A DNA stretch of 32,906 nucleotides, from the NCBI GenBank assembly GCA_009731375.1, contig BJOX01000135.1, forward strand, positions 13,554-46,459, in the 5' to 3' direction. How positions within the stretch are numbered: the stretch's first letter is position 1; each line of letters begins with the position of its first letter. This stretch comes from Paulinella micropora. Its lineage: Eukaryota; Cercozoa; Imbricatea; Euglyphida. Made by a program: the position numbers and the translations under genes. Shown in pieces: positions 19,893 to 29,561 of this stretch. The notes below the pieces were generated by a model, which ran no database searches, was not told the DNA's origin, and saw only the letters and a list, made by a program, of their open reading frames with translations.

Positions 19893-19907
19893 GAGGGGGT
19901 GAGGGGA
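19893..19907 (+). other. Polypurine tract (Gypsy)
   Basis: GAGGGGGTGAGGGGA ends 3 nt before the 3' LTR, the expected site of plus-strand priming. One T interrupts it. Confidence 0.7.
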
Positions 19908-19910
19908 TTA

Positions 19911-20066
19911 TGCCGGCCCACCCGGTATATAATGGCATTACTCTATGTTCCGGTCTGTCGGTTTAGTTTGGCTTGGAGAGTACGGAGTCCCTTCTACGTT
20001 AGGTATTCCTCATTCTACAAGTCGTTAGACAGTTATTATATTATCAAATATTTGGTCTCGGTAACA
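19911..20066 (+). repeat. Gypsy 3' LTR
   Basis: Begins TGCCGGCCCACCC and ends GGTAACA. It is the near-identical partner of 6764-6918. It is followed directly by CCTAT and a (CTAT)n array. Confidence 0.93.
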
Positions 20067-20067
20067 C

Positions 20068-20135
<68 letters not shown>

Positions 20136-20136
20136 A
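20068..20136 (+). repeat. (CTAT)n microsatellite
   Basis: About 17 tetranucleotide units directly after the 3' LTR, passing into (CTA)n. Confidence 0.97.
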
Positions 20137-20138
20137 AT

Positions 20139-20162
20139 CACTACTACTACTACTAACTACTA

Positions 20163-20210
<48 letters not shown>

Positions 20211-20242
20211 AAAGTACTACTACTACTACTACTACTACTACT

Positions 20243-20293
<51 letters not shown>

Positions 20294-20303
20294 GTACTAC
20301 TAG

Positions 20304-20350
<47 letters not shown>

Positions 20351-20467
20351 AGTAACTAGAGGCTAGGTGACTACTACTACTACTATTAATACTACTACTA
20401 CTACTACTAGTACTACTAGTACTACTACTACTACTAGTACTACTACTAGTACTAGTACTAGTACTAG

Positions 20468-20530
<63 letters not shown>

Positions 20531-20539
20531 GTGACGGTG

Positions 20540-20596
<57 letters not shown>

Positions 20597-20627
20597 GCTA
20601 CTAGGTGACTACTACTACTACTGACTA

Positions 20628-20689
<62 letters not shown>

Positions 20690-20691
20690 CG

Positions 20692-20738
<47 letters not shown>
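20139..20738 (+). repeat. (CTA)n array with islands
   Basis: About 600 bp of CTA units with CTAGTA variants and short non-repeat islands, for example near 20349-20371 (TAGTAACTAGAGGCTAGGTGA), 20526-20540 (TCAGTGACGGTGA) and 20596-20606 (GCTACTAGGTGAC). Parts of these islands resemble the start (CAGTGA) and end (GCTAGGTGACC) of the Copia LTR that follows. Confidence 0.93.
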
Positions 20739-20739
<1 letters not shown>

Positions 20740-20740
20740 G

Positions 20741-20977
20741 TGATACATTTATGTATCGTCTTAAGTAATTCCAATTATTAATAGACAGTTCGGTCCCGGC
20801 CGGTATTAATCATTATAGCGGCAATATGGATTATTGATATTAATATAGGTAATAAAGGATATGACTTGAAGTGTTATATTTGATTTTTGATTATTAAAGG
20901 GTAATCAGTTATCGTAATCTTGGGAACATAGGAAGTGTCTGCTATTGCTATGCCGGTGACCGAATATTATTAATACA
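20741..20977 (+). repeat. Copia 5' LTR
   Basis: Opens TGATACATTTATGTATCG and is taken to end at AATACA. Compared with the 3' copy it has extra short pieces (CCCGGCCG-like, ATTAAT, TGCC), making it about 20 bp longer. The right boundary is uncertain by some 20 bp because the primer site starts only at 20999. Confidence 0.85.
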
Positions 20978-20998
20978 TATGTTTAAACATATGTTCTA

Positions 20999-21008
20999 CT
21001 GGGTTATG
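20999..21008 (+). other. Half-tRNA primer binding site (initiator Met)
   Basis: CTGGGTTATG is complementary to the anticodon arm CATAACCCAG of eukaryotic initiator tRNA-Met. Copia of Drosophila primes from an internal tRNA-Met fragment in the same way. Ten matching bases at the expected place; the match ends there. Confidence 0.55.
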
Positions 21009-21359
21009 TGTTGATTAGGTATAAACCGGTCACACACGGACCTTACCCTACCTTTCACTTGCGGTTTGCCGGGAGATTTCGTTAAAAGCCAGGTTGCTCA
21101 CAGCCACTTTAATCTGAAGGCATAAATGCAGGACTGAACTGTAAGAGAGCTAACTAATGTAAGTGCGTGACTAACAGTAACTTGTGACTGATACTCAATG
21201 ATATGGTCCGGTGCACAATGGTAAAAGCGTAACGTGCACAATTGACTTGAATTATCCATTACGGTTACTCCTAATTATGACTTAGTAAAATATTACTGCG
21301 CATAGAAGTTAATCATAATTACGACCTAAATAGTAACTCGAAGTTAACTGTCCAACGTT
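21009..21359 (+). other. Copia 5' untranslated leader
   Basis: About 350 bp without an open frame, between the primer site and the gag ATG at 21360. Nothing else is recognised in it. Confidence 0.6.
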
Positions 21360-22589
21360 ATGAGCTTTTTTGCGTTCGAGAGTGGTCAGAAGGACCAATC
21401 TGCCTTCGGGGCGTCCGGTCTACGGCAACGCTGCAGGTGCAGCACTGAGGAGCACCGGTTCTCGGGCAAGGATGGTACGACGAAGTGGCGGGATTCTCTT
21501 CATGACTCGGATTCGTATTTACTTAGCAGGGAAGAACAGGGCCCCGAGCAGTTGCTGCTGCCCTGGGACGAGTGTTTGGCCTTTTACGTGGACAAGAAGA
21601 GGGCGTTTGCTACGGAGGCTGCTTTGGCTGCTGCTAAGCGGGCTGCTTCCAGGAAGCAGTGTGGGAAGGCATCGAAGCTCGACTCGTGACAAGCGGACGA
21701 GGATGACGGGGACGGCAAGGACGGGGGCGTTCTGTCTGAGGTAGAGAAGCAGAGCCTATTGAGGGCAAGGCAGGAGGTGTTTTCGTTTTTGTATCTCTGT
21801 CTGTCGGGAGTGGCCAAGACGCTGGCACGCCCATATGCTGAAACCCGGCCTATGGATCCATCGCGTCTGGTACAGTCACTAAACGATAGGTACGGCAGTG
21901 ATGTACACGACCTGTTGGCTTACCACGTCAGTGTGGTTCAGTTTACTTTCAAGAAGGGTGACGATATGCCGGGCCGGTCAGCTGACTCACTTTCTGCTGG
22001 CTATCGAAAGAATCAAGAATGGGGGACATGCAGGGCCGGACGACCTGACACAGATTGTGATCTTGCTGAAGGCACTGAAGGCTTTCCCTCAATGGCAACC
22101 CTTTATAAGGGATATGAAGAAGATGGCGGCGAATTCTAAACTTAGCATGACGGCTTTTCAGAAGGCCTTTGCAGAGGAGAATCGCCATTTGGAGACGTCC
22201 GGAGGCACTAACCGAACTGGACCTGGCGAAGACCAGCGACAGGAGCTGTGGCTCAGCTACAACGAGGTGTTTACGAAGGCTCGGAGCAAAAGGACAGGAT
22301 CGCGGCGGCAGTGAGAAAGGCGGCTGGTGGTGGTGGCCCTAACTTAAAGGGGGGTAAGGCAGGCACGAAGGGTGAGAAGGGCAGTTGTTTTGCCTGTAAG
22401 AAGGGACCTCATAAGTTCTTCGAGTGCCGAAGCCAGTGTAACTACAAGGACCAAGCTGCGCACAACGCTCACCTGGCCCAGGGGAAGGACTGTCCGGAGT
22501 TGAAGGAGCGGTTTGCCGGCCTGCTAAAGAAGGTCCAGAAGGAGGGTGTCACACGGCTTCCGGGGGCCAAGGGAGGTAAGAAAAAGTGA
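21360..22589 (+). pseudogene. Copia gag with CCHC zinc knuckle
   Basis: Forms the virus-like particle and binds RNA. From the ATG at 21360 one frame runs to a stop at 21687, then EVEKQSLLRARQEVFSFLYL and DPSRLVQSLNDRYGSDVHDL continue in a second frame, the helical capsid-like part (DLTQIVILLKALKAFPQW in a third). The end has GPNLKGGKAGTKGEKG and an intact knuckle CFACKKGPHKFFEC (CX2CX4HX4C, codons from 22386), followed by a Lys-rich tail to TGA at 22587. One stop and at least two frameshifts break it. Confidence 0.8.
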
Positions 22590-22694
22590 AACAAAACCAA
22601 GGGGGTCCAGACGGGAACCCTTTCCTTCATGAATGGGGAGACGGGTGAGCCCGTCATTACCTCTTTTAACCATTTCAGTAAGGGCTAGCTTCTA

Positions 22695-23593
22695 ATGCTT
22701 GCGTCTTCGTCGCAGACGGCGGGGATGACCGAGGAGAAGGCTAGGCATATCCTTGCTCAGCCTGAAATGCGCTTTGTTGCCGACCAGAGGGTCGTTGGGG
22801 CACGCTATCAACAGTGTGCTGTGGTTCTCGCGCGTACGGGGGTCCGTTGTCAGGTGCGACAGCGGTGTCCCATCTTCCTATAGGCAGCTCATCGGTAAAT
22901 GTGTACGAGGCATGCGAATGTTTACTGGGGCGACTTGGCGTTGCGGGCCCAGGCTCGGCAGTTGCTGGCAGAGGCTGCGGGGCAGGAGACGGGTCAAGAT
23001 GTGCTGAGAAGGGCTGTCGAGGCGTCTGGGCAGCCTGAGGAAAGGAAGGAGGTCGCGTGGGAGGAGGGGAAGAGCGTCTTGGAACAGCTGATTGCTGATG
23101 GGTGGACCGTGACGGCGATACCCCGTGGGGGGGCAGGGCAGCTGGGGCTGTGGTGTCCTCTCGGGATGTGGGCGGTGCGGCATCATCGTCTTCGTCTTCG
23201 CAGTGGGCCCACGGGGGGCTTCTTCGGGAGAGCGACCGGGACCTGCGTCGTGGCAACCGATACGCGAACGGCCTGTTATGACAGGGGAAGAGAAATTGCG
23301 GGCGTTAGACGTTTCGTGGCGATGACTGCGAGGAAGAGGAGGCCCGGAGTCAAAATTACAACGTGTGGGATGGAGAACAATGGGTATCGGTGAACCGGCG
23401 TATTACCAACATGATATGTGGCGATCGGCCGGGAGATGCGTTCTACCTCTACAACGATGATCCGATACGCTATTACTTGGGGATCATGAACCGGCAACCT
23501 CCGGATATGCATTGGGTACCGGGGTCTGCTTCGCGAAGGGATGGGGGGCCTCACGTATTGTCATCGCGGGGGCCGACGTTCATGTGGCCTTGA
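22695..23593 (+). pseudogene. Extra segment between gag and protease, unknown
   Basis: Several overlapping plus frames read MTEEKARHILAQPEMRFVAD, LRAQARQLLAEAAGQETG, WEEGKSVLEQLIADGWTVT, then after frame changes NMICGDRPGDAFYLYNDD and YYLGIMNRQPPDMHWV. Composition looks protein-coding, but I recognise no family. It leads into the MYND segment, so both could come from one captured gene. Ordinary Copia elements have protease soon after the gag knuckle. Confidence 0.45.
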
Positions 23594-23930
23594 ACCACTG
23601 CAGCGTTTACAAGGCGTTCTACTGGAGCCGCTATCTTCTGTTCGACTTTCTGGAGGAGCAGTGGTACAGCGAGTTCAGTCAGTGTGGGCCCTGTACTGCG
23701 GCGCTGCGATCGGGCGTCCGGCCTGCGGTTGTTTGCGACACATGTCGCAAGGTGTGTGAGCATGTTTTCCCTTGTGGACGATGTGGAGTCATCCTGTACT
23801 GCTCCTTGGCGTGCTCTGACTTGGGGCGTGCCAACATCGGGCCTTTTGCACCTTTGTGGACACACATCCGGATATACTGGATGTCTTTGTCCGATTTCCG
23901 GATAAGGGCTTGGGGCTGGATATGAACTCT
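23594..23930 (+). pseudogene. MYND-type zinc-finger segment inside Copia element
   Basis: In the frame from 23512, CDTC (TGC at 23734) is followed by RKVCEHVFPCGRCGVILYCS and LACSDLGR; after a one-base shift, HRAFCTFVDTHPDI completes the module (His codon 23835, Cys codon 23847). Spacing C-x2-C, C-x2-C, YCS-x2-C, H-x3-C fits the MYND finger, a protein-interaction zinc module of chromatin and signalling factors in eukaryotes. Upstream it has FYWSRYLLFDFLEEQWYSEF. No SET domain is seen. It lies in the sense direction between gag and protease, which is not part of the normal Copia plan. Confidence 0.62.
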
Positions 23931-25315
23931 CATGTGGGGGCCAATGCCTTGTGGTTGAACCTTGTTCGCTTTCGGCGTGGGGAGGTGCCTGCTTTACCGG
24001 TCTCGGGGATGGGTCCGGCCGATGCTGATGACGGCGGGGAAGGTGGAGATCACGGACCTGGGGGCGATGGTGGTGATGACGAGGATGATGACCATGATGG
24101 AGATGGAGACGACCTGGGCGACTCGGAGGGCGTTGGCGAGGGACCATTGAGGACGGATTCGACGGCCTCGACGGTTGTGCTGGCGCCTTTGGTTGCGAGT
24201 GGAGTGAGGCCGTCTAGTGTTGGCGTGGTGCACGGGGGAGGGGACCCTGATGCGGCGGCGGGCAGCGATCTTTCGTGGCATCCGTTCACCCTGCGCAACA
24301 CGGTGTTTCCGTGGATGGAAATGGAAAATCATCTGGGCGAGTACGGTGTTGGTGAGGATGGCAAAGTGGAGCCACCGTGTCAGCTTCTGGACGACCTGTT
24401 GGCTTTCCTGAAGCGACAAAAACTCATCAACTGCTTGAGGGCACCGGAGCCGGGGGTGCGTGTACCTGGGTTACCGGGACCGTGGTCCATGGATTTCATC
24501 GACGTCCAGGATTACAGGAGGGCTATGCTGCGTTATCATCGCTTGATGGTATGTGGTGCTCCGGCTGGGTGTGTTCCCAGCTGGGTGCCTCCGCCTCCGG
24601 TTAGGGTTCACAATGGACCGAGGGGGCATACCCTGCCGAGACCTTTGCCGGTGCTGGTGCCCCTGCGGGCACAGTTGTCATCGTTGAGGGATGGTGCAAG
24701 TGAGGTAAGACCTTCGTCGGCTGGCTATTCCTCGATCTCTTCTGCTGAAAACCCGTCCTCAGTTATGAGCGGGGCTGGCCCATCCTCAGTTGTGAGTGGG
24801 TCTGGCTATAGCAGGGAAGGAGGGAATGGGTCGGTCGGTGGGGATTACAAACTTGAACCTATCAATGTGGGTGGCAGTGTGGCTTACCCGCTGCCAGACG
24901 AGCCTCGGGATCGGGATCGGGCGATGGATTGTTTGGTTTGGGTTATGGGGACGTCTGGGGAGTCCTTGCGCCTAATGATCGACGTGTGCCGAGCACTGGA
25001 TACCGACGACGACGAGGGTGAGGAGACCGCTTCATCTGGGGGGCCTGCGAGACGCGGTGGGGGACCTGGGGGCAAGGGGAATTTGCTCATGATGGACGGT
25101 GGGGGCGATGTGGGACCTTATGCGAAGTCTAATCCCTGGGGGAATGGTCATGTCCCCGAGTGGTGCATGGACTGTGCTGCAACGAATCATCATATTCCGA
25201 ATGAGTCGGGATTGGCGACGGGGGCTCGAGGAGGACCTGATGTCTCTGTGATGGGGCTGGGGGGGGCAGACCCTTTCGGCCAACGGTGTGGCGTTGCTAC
25301 ATGGCGTGAATGGTG
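23856..25315 (+). pseudogene. Acidic linker and Copia protease
   Basis: A 520-residue plus frame contains a long acidic Asp/Gly run (about 24040-24130), LRNTVFPWMEMENHL, LLDDLLAFLKRQKLINC, a Ser/Pro-rich stretch and, near 25160, EWCMDCAATNHHIPNESG. The last matches the Copia protease site (W-x-x-D-S-G-A-T-N-H-I) but with S and G replaced by C and A. The frame runs into a 10-N gap (25316-25325), so the middle of the protease is partly missing. Confidence 0.65.
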
Positions 25316-25325
25316 NNNNNNNNNN
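25316..25325. other. Assembly gap (10 N) in Copia protease
   Basis: Ten N within the protease-coding region; real size unknown. The coding frame is assumed to continue across it. Confidence 0.98.
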
Positions 25326-26770
25326 CCGTCGGTGGAAGTGGGGATTGTGTCCACTGGCCAGCTTCAGCTACGTGGCTACTCGACGCACTGCCAGGGGAGA
25401 GGGGTTCTTCGTGTCTAACAAGCAGTGTACATGCATTGCTGACGATGACAAGCTGCTGGTGGGTACCCTATCGCACTTGACTCTCCGGTATGCTTTTACG
25501 CCCGGGGGACGTCAGGGGGATGTTGGCCAGCTCTCTACGCGGGCTCAGGATTCTGCACTGTGGTCGACGAGACCTGCAACAAAGAACAAGCCATGCAAGG
25601 TGTCAGGTGCATTCCTCCATGAGGTGTTCGGACATAGAAAGCAGCGGGCTATGCGTCGGTTGATCAAGATTATGAAGGGCAAGTGGGATGTGGTCGATCC
25701 GGCAAAGTGCTCGGGTTCTGGGGATGGGGAACGTTGTGTGGTGTGTTGCCTGACGCAATCAACGTTCAAGCCTACGTACCGGGGCAATCAGCTTGCGGCT
25801 ATGGACAAGACGGGGGAGGGGCTGAGTGGGAATTGCTCGGGCAAGTTTCCACGACCGGTCTACGGGGGGTACCAGTACTTTCAGCTGTTTGTGGATGACA
25901 AGTCACGTTGTAAGTTCCCATTCCTTCAGCGGACAAAGGAGGCGGCTGTGGGAGTTGCTAACCTCAGGGCGGTGCTTGCGTTGTGTGTTACTCATGCACA
26001 CCCTACAAGGCAGTTTCGCTCCGACGGGGAATGGATTTCTAAGGTGTATGGGGATCTGCTGCGTGAGAAGGCAATTATCCCTTTACGTGGGCGCTACGAC
26101 TCAAACAAGAATGCTGTGGCGGAAACCTGGCTCAAGCAGGTGTTTCGTGTCGCACGGGCACTTATGGTGGCACGATGTGCCCCATACCAATTTTTTGGCT
26201 ACGCTTTGCTCTACGCTACATACATTCTAAATGCATTTTCTCATAAGGAGAATGTTTCCAGCTATGAGGAGTTCTACCATCGGGAGCTACCGCATATTTC
26301 AGCTTGGCAGGTCTTTGGGTGGTTGGCTTATCGGCATGTGGGTACGAGGAAGGACTCGCCACTCCTCTGACTGCGGAGTTGTGTGTGTATTTGGGCCCGG
26401 CCGTGGATACGTCCTCCTACCTGCTGTGGTCAACACTCAAGAAGAAAGTTGTGGAGGACAAGCATGTGGACTTTGCTGATCACCTAGCTGGTTGGCCAAC
26501 GATTTACCAAAAAGGTTCACAGCAGAAGGACCTGGTGACCTAATTTATCACGTCGGACCTCGAACGGTCCGGAGCGGTGCCGGAGTGGCGGACCTTTTTT
26601 GGCGAAGGTGCTTGGAATTTGCTTCGAGCTGTGGAGCGAGCTGGCGATGGGGACGTGGCTTCGTCTTCTGATGATGCTCAGCTTGGGGGTCTTGACGCTC
26701 TGAGGAGGTCGGTGGGGCCGGTGTTGGGGACCAGGCAGGTGGCGATTTTTCGGTAGGTCAAACGGTTGAA
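25326..26770 (+). pseudogene. Copia integrase
   Basis: GAG-pre-integrase zinc module: HEVFGHRKQRAMRRLIK with CVVC downstream. Core: SGNCSGKFPRPVYGGYQYF where the first catalytic Asp appears to be Asn, then LFVDDKSRCKFPF, RQFRSDGEWISKVYGDLL (second Asp kept) and NKNAVAETWLKQVF (Glu kept). The core ends HVGTRKDSPLL at TGA (26368-26370); in other frames LTAELCVYLGPAVDTSSYLL and VEDKHVDFADHLAGW, the usual C-terminal block, continue to about 26540, followed by EWRTFFGEGAWNLL and a degenerate spacer. Confidence 0.85.
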
Positions 26771-28246
26771 GTGTCGTCGCTTGGTCCGTTGGTCGGTGGG
26801 TTTGGGTCCTTGGGGAAACAACCTCGTCATGTTGCGTTTGCTCCGGCTGCTGAGGTGATCGTTTTTGGGCCTGCTGGACCGTTGGGTGGTGTGGCAACAG
26901 GGCCTACGGTTCCAGTTCCTCCAGGTGTGTCGTGTCTGGGTGCAGAATGTTGGGACTCAAGGGGAGTACCGGTGAAATGGGATGGGGCGGCCGTTAGTGA
27001 GTCCAATATCGTTGAGGGCAAGCGTTCTCGTCGTCCCACGGAGCCTGGGGATGCTCGATGTTGCTATTTGATGATGGAGGTGCCCTCCCAGGGGGATTTT
27101 CATTCCTTGGTGAAGGCTGGGGATGCGTGTGCGTTCGGTATGGACACGGTTGAGCGGCGGCCTATCTTGCTCGTCATTACGGTCCCTGTTCCTGTGAAGG
27201 AGGCGAATCAGTCGGAACGGTTTGTGGCATCCCGATTGAAGGACATCCAAAAGCACTTCGAATTGGATGCATTACGTTTGGTGCGTAAGGATGCTGTGCC
27301 CCAAGGGGACAGAGGTGGTTGGTGTCCGGTTTGCTGATTTCGACAAGTGTGAGGACGGTGAATGCATTGAGCAAAAGCCTGGGTTTCTGCGAAGGGATGC
27401 CAGCAGCGGCCTGGTTTGGATTGTGGTCCAACATCGATGCCTACCCCGGGGGAGTATGCGTTGCGTTGTTTCTTTGCGGTCTCAACCTTGCAGCGTTTGA
27501 GATTGGAGAATGGGGATGATGTGTCGGCGTTCTTGAAGGCACGACGTGATTCACCGGTCTACATTAGGCTTCCGGGCCTGTATAATCCGCCGGGCTATGT
27601 ATACAAAGCGTGGGCGGGGGTCAACGAGTTGCGGGACTCGGCTAATCTGTATTGGTACGACTGCGTCGATCCTTTCTACGAATCCATTCGCATGAAGCCC
27701 AACCCCTATGACCCATGTGTCTTCTCGATGGTTGATAGCAAGACGAAGTTGACGGCAATGGCGATGACGCTTGTCGTCGCGATTACGTTTTGGCACCGCC
27801 ATCGGCTGAGTTCTCGGATTGGTTCTGGGGGCGCTTGAAGGCACGTAAGGGTACAATTACAGTCAACAAGACAATTTGCGGGATTTTGGGGCGTGAGGTG
27901 ACGCAGTGGGAAGATGATGAGGGGCGCTTTCATACGTTGGTCACGTGTCGCGAGTATATTCGTAATTTGCGTAAGAAGTATCCGCGTGTCGATGGAAAGG
28001 AATGGACGCCAGTTGGTACGCCGTGGGTGACGACTCGAGGGGAGTCGCGGCAATCGGAGCTCAGCGTGTATGAGCCGCCGAAGGTTTGCGGCGATTTGGG
28101 TTGGGTGCGGGCGGTCTTGTGGGAGATCGTGGGGCCCTTGTCACGCCTGGTGGAGTTTCAATCCAAGCGTGATCAATTCGATTACTATGCTGCGGAGTGG
28201 CTCTTGCGTTATATCCTTTGTCAGGAAGAGCAGGGTCTGCACTATG
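26771..28246 (+). pseudogene. Copia reverse transcriptase
   Basis: Conserved blocks run through shifting frames: KDIQKHFELDALRLVRKDAV, PKGTEVVGVRFADF, GEYALRCFFAVSTLQRLRLE, NGDDVSAFLKARRDSPVYIR, LYNPPGYVYKAWAGVNELRD, WYDCVDPFYESIRMKPNPYD and PCVFSM. The catalytic box expected as YVDDxxxLAPPSAEF reads LVVAIT followed, after a frameshift, by LAPPSAEFSDWFWGRLKA, so both catalytic Asp codons are lost. After that, GREVTQWEDDEGRFHTLV and YEPPKVCGDLGWVRAVLWEI lead to RNase H. Confidence 0.85.
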
Positions 28247-28742
28247 TGTCTGACGGGAATAGGAGTGTGATTGCGTTCGGCAACGCCTCGTATGCCTCCG
28301 AATGGGACTATCTGTCTAGGTCGGGGGCCTGGCCACGCTTGCTGGTGGGGTTATTGCGTCATATTCGGAGAAGCAGCGTGTACCGTCAACCTCGACCAAT
28401 GAGGCAGAGTCGAGATGCCTGTCGACTATTATAAACGTGAGCAAATCCATCCATAACTTCCTCAAGGAGATTCCCGTGCACGAGTCAAACGTGTTGTTGA
28501 AGGGATTAGCTGAAAAGCCACCTCCAATTTACATTGATAACTCAGCTACGGTTTTGGGGGCCAATACCAATATGTTCTCGAGGCGCCAGCGGCATTTGAA
28601 GGTTAAACTGGCTCACATTAACCATGAGGCTAAGGAGGGGAACGTGAAGGTGTATCATATCCGCCGTGCAGAGAATTCGGCGGACATCAACACAAAGCCC
28701 AAGAGTCTGGGTCAAGGAGAAGAGGGATGCGATCCGCAATAG
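28247..28742 (+). pseudogene. Copia RNase H
   Basis: SDGNRSVIAFGNASYASEWD carries Asn where the first catalytic Asp is expected (normally SDASxA). After a frameshift STSTNEAESRCLSTI keeps the acidic helix; from 28437 PIYIDNSATVLGANTNM, RQRHLKVKLAHI, GNVKVYHIRRAENSADINTK close the domain, ending at TAG (28740-28742). Confidence 0.85.
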
Positions 28743-28870
28743 TACGTTTGTCAAGGGTCTAAAGACGGTGGATACCCGCTTCTTTGGAAATGAAACCAAA
28801 ATAAGACTTTCAAACTTGAAGTTTTATTAGGACCTCTACTATTCATAATATAGGACTTAAACGGGAGCAG
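28743..28870 (+). other. Copia 3' untranslated region with weak PPT
   Basis: No open frame. AAACGGGAGCAG directly precedes the 3' LTR and is the only candidate polypurine tract; it is interrupted by two C residues. Confidence 0.45.
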
Positions 28871-29086
28871 TGATACATTTATATATCGTATTAAGTAATT
28901 CCAATTATTAATAGACAGTTCGGTCTGATATAAATCATTATAGGCAATATGGATTATTGATATAGGTAATAAAGGATATGACTCGAAGTGTTATATTTGA
29001 TTTTTGATTATTAAAGGGTAATCAGTTCTCGTAATCTTGGGAACATAGGAAGTGTCTGCTATTGCTAGGTGACCGGATATTATTCA
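28871..29086 (+). repeat. Copia 3' LTR
   Basis: Opens TGATACATTTATATATCG and is taken to end at TATTCA. It aligns along its length with 20741-20977 with a handful of substitutions and lacks the short insertions of the 5' copy. Confidence 0.87.
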
Positions 29087-29096
29087 TATACTACTG

Positions 29097-29128
<32 letters not shown>
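29087..29128 (+). repeat. (CTA)n microsatellite, right flank of Copia
   Basis: About a dozen CTA units directly after the 3' LTR, matching the trinucleotide on the left side of the element. Confidence 0.93.
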
Positions 29129-29133
<5 letters not shown>

Positions 29134-29561
29134 ATTACTGTTCAACTACTGTTAGACTACTATTCTAGTATGATTAATATATCCTTGTTCCTATTCATTT
29201 CCGACGTTACCCGGAGTTACCGTTACTTGGGTAGTTTGATTTGTCATAATGACAGATAATACAAATTCCACTTAATTATTTAGTGACTCGTGACACAGCG
29301 GACACTATATTTTGCCACTCTAGTGGCAGTATTAACTTAATCAGTCTTAGAAGAAATTTCTAGATACGTATTCAGTAACTGGCCCCCGGTTACAGTCATT
29401 ATATTTACCTCTACCTTAGTTAAGTAACGCTTAGCATGATCTTAGTTTTGTGACGTGTCGTTCTCAGAAATCACTTTATTAAATTGCCTTCCCTTACTTT
29501 GGTAACAGTGTACAAGACAGAACCGGTGGACTCTGAAAGGAGTCGGTGAAGGCCTCCATAG
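29129..29561 (+). other. Possible LTR/leader of a third retroelement
   Basis: About 430 bp of AT-rich non-coding DNA precede the gag ATG of the third element. It should contain that element's 5' LTR and primer site, but the second LTR lies outside the window, so nothing can be delimited. No primer site was recognised with confidence. Confidence 0.4.

Larger units (their letters stand above)
6764..20066 (+). mobile_element. Ty3/Gypsy LTR retrotransposon, degenerate, 13.3 kb
   Basis: The element is bounded by two direct copies of a ~155-bp TG...C(A) repeat, with a tRNA primer site 2 nt after the 5' copy and a purine tract 3 nt before the 3' copy. Inside, in the Gypsy order, are gag-like sequence, protease, reverse transcriptase, RNase H and integrase. 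Coding frames are broken many times, so it is not autonomous as assembled. Two LTR substitutions in about 155 bp suggest a fairly recent insertion, which contrasts with the coding decay. It also carries a 732-bp antisense insertion and several tandem-repeat blocks. No clear 5-bp target duplication can be seen because both flanks are microsatellite. Confidence 0.93.
20741..29086 (+). mobile_element. Ty1/Copia LTR retrotransposon, degenerate, 8.3 kb
   Basis: Direct repeats at 20741-20977 and 28871-29086 both open with TGATACATTTAT and frame an interior in Copia order: gag, protease, integrase, RT, RNase H. A half-tRNA primer site lies about 20 bp after the 5' LTR. The LTRs differ by several substitutions and by short insertions in the 5' copy, so it looks older than the Gypsy element. 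Catalytic residues of several enzymes are replaced and frames are shifted, so it cannot move on its own as assembled. About 2.5 kb of extra coding sequence sits between gag and protease. Both flanks are (CTA)n. Confidence 0.92.

Noticed and set aside
6759-20071. 5-bp target-site duplication for the Gypsy element
   Set aside because: Flanks are TACTA on the left and ACCTA or CCTAT on the right; in microsatellite DNA this match is not meaningful.
23551-24301. Minus-strand His/Arg/Pro-rich frames opposite the MYND segment
   Set aside because: Shadow of GAT/GGT-rich acidic coding sequence on the plus strand.
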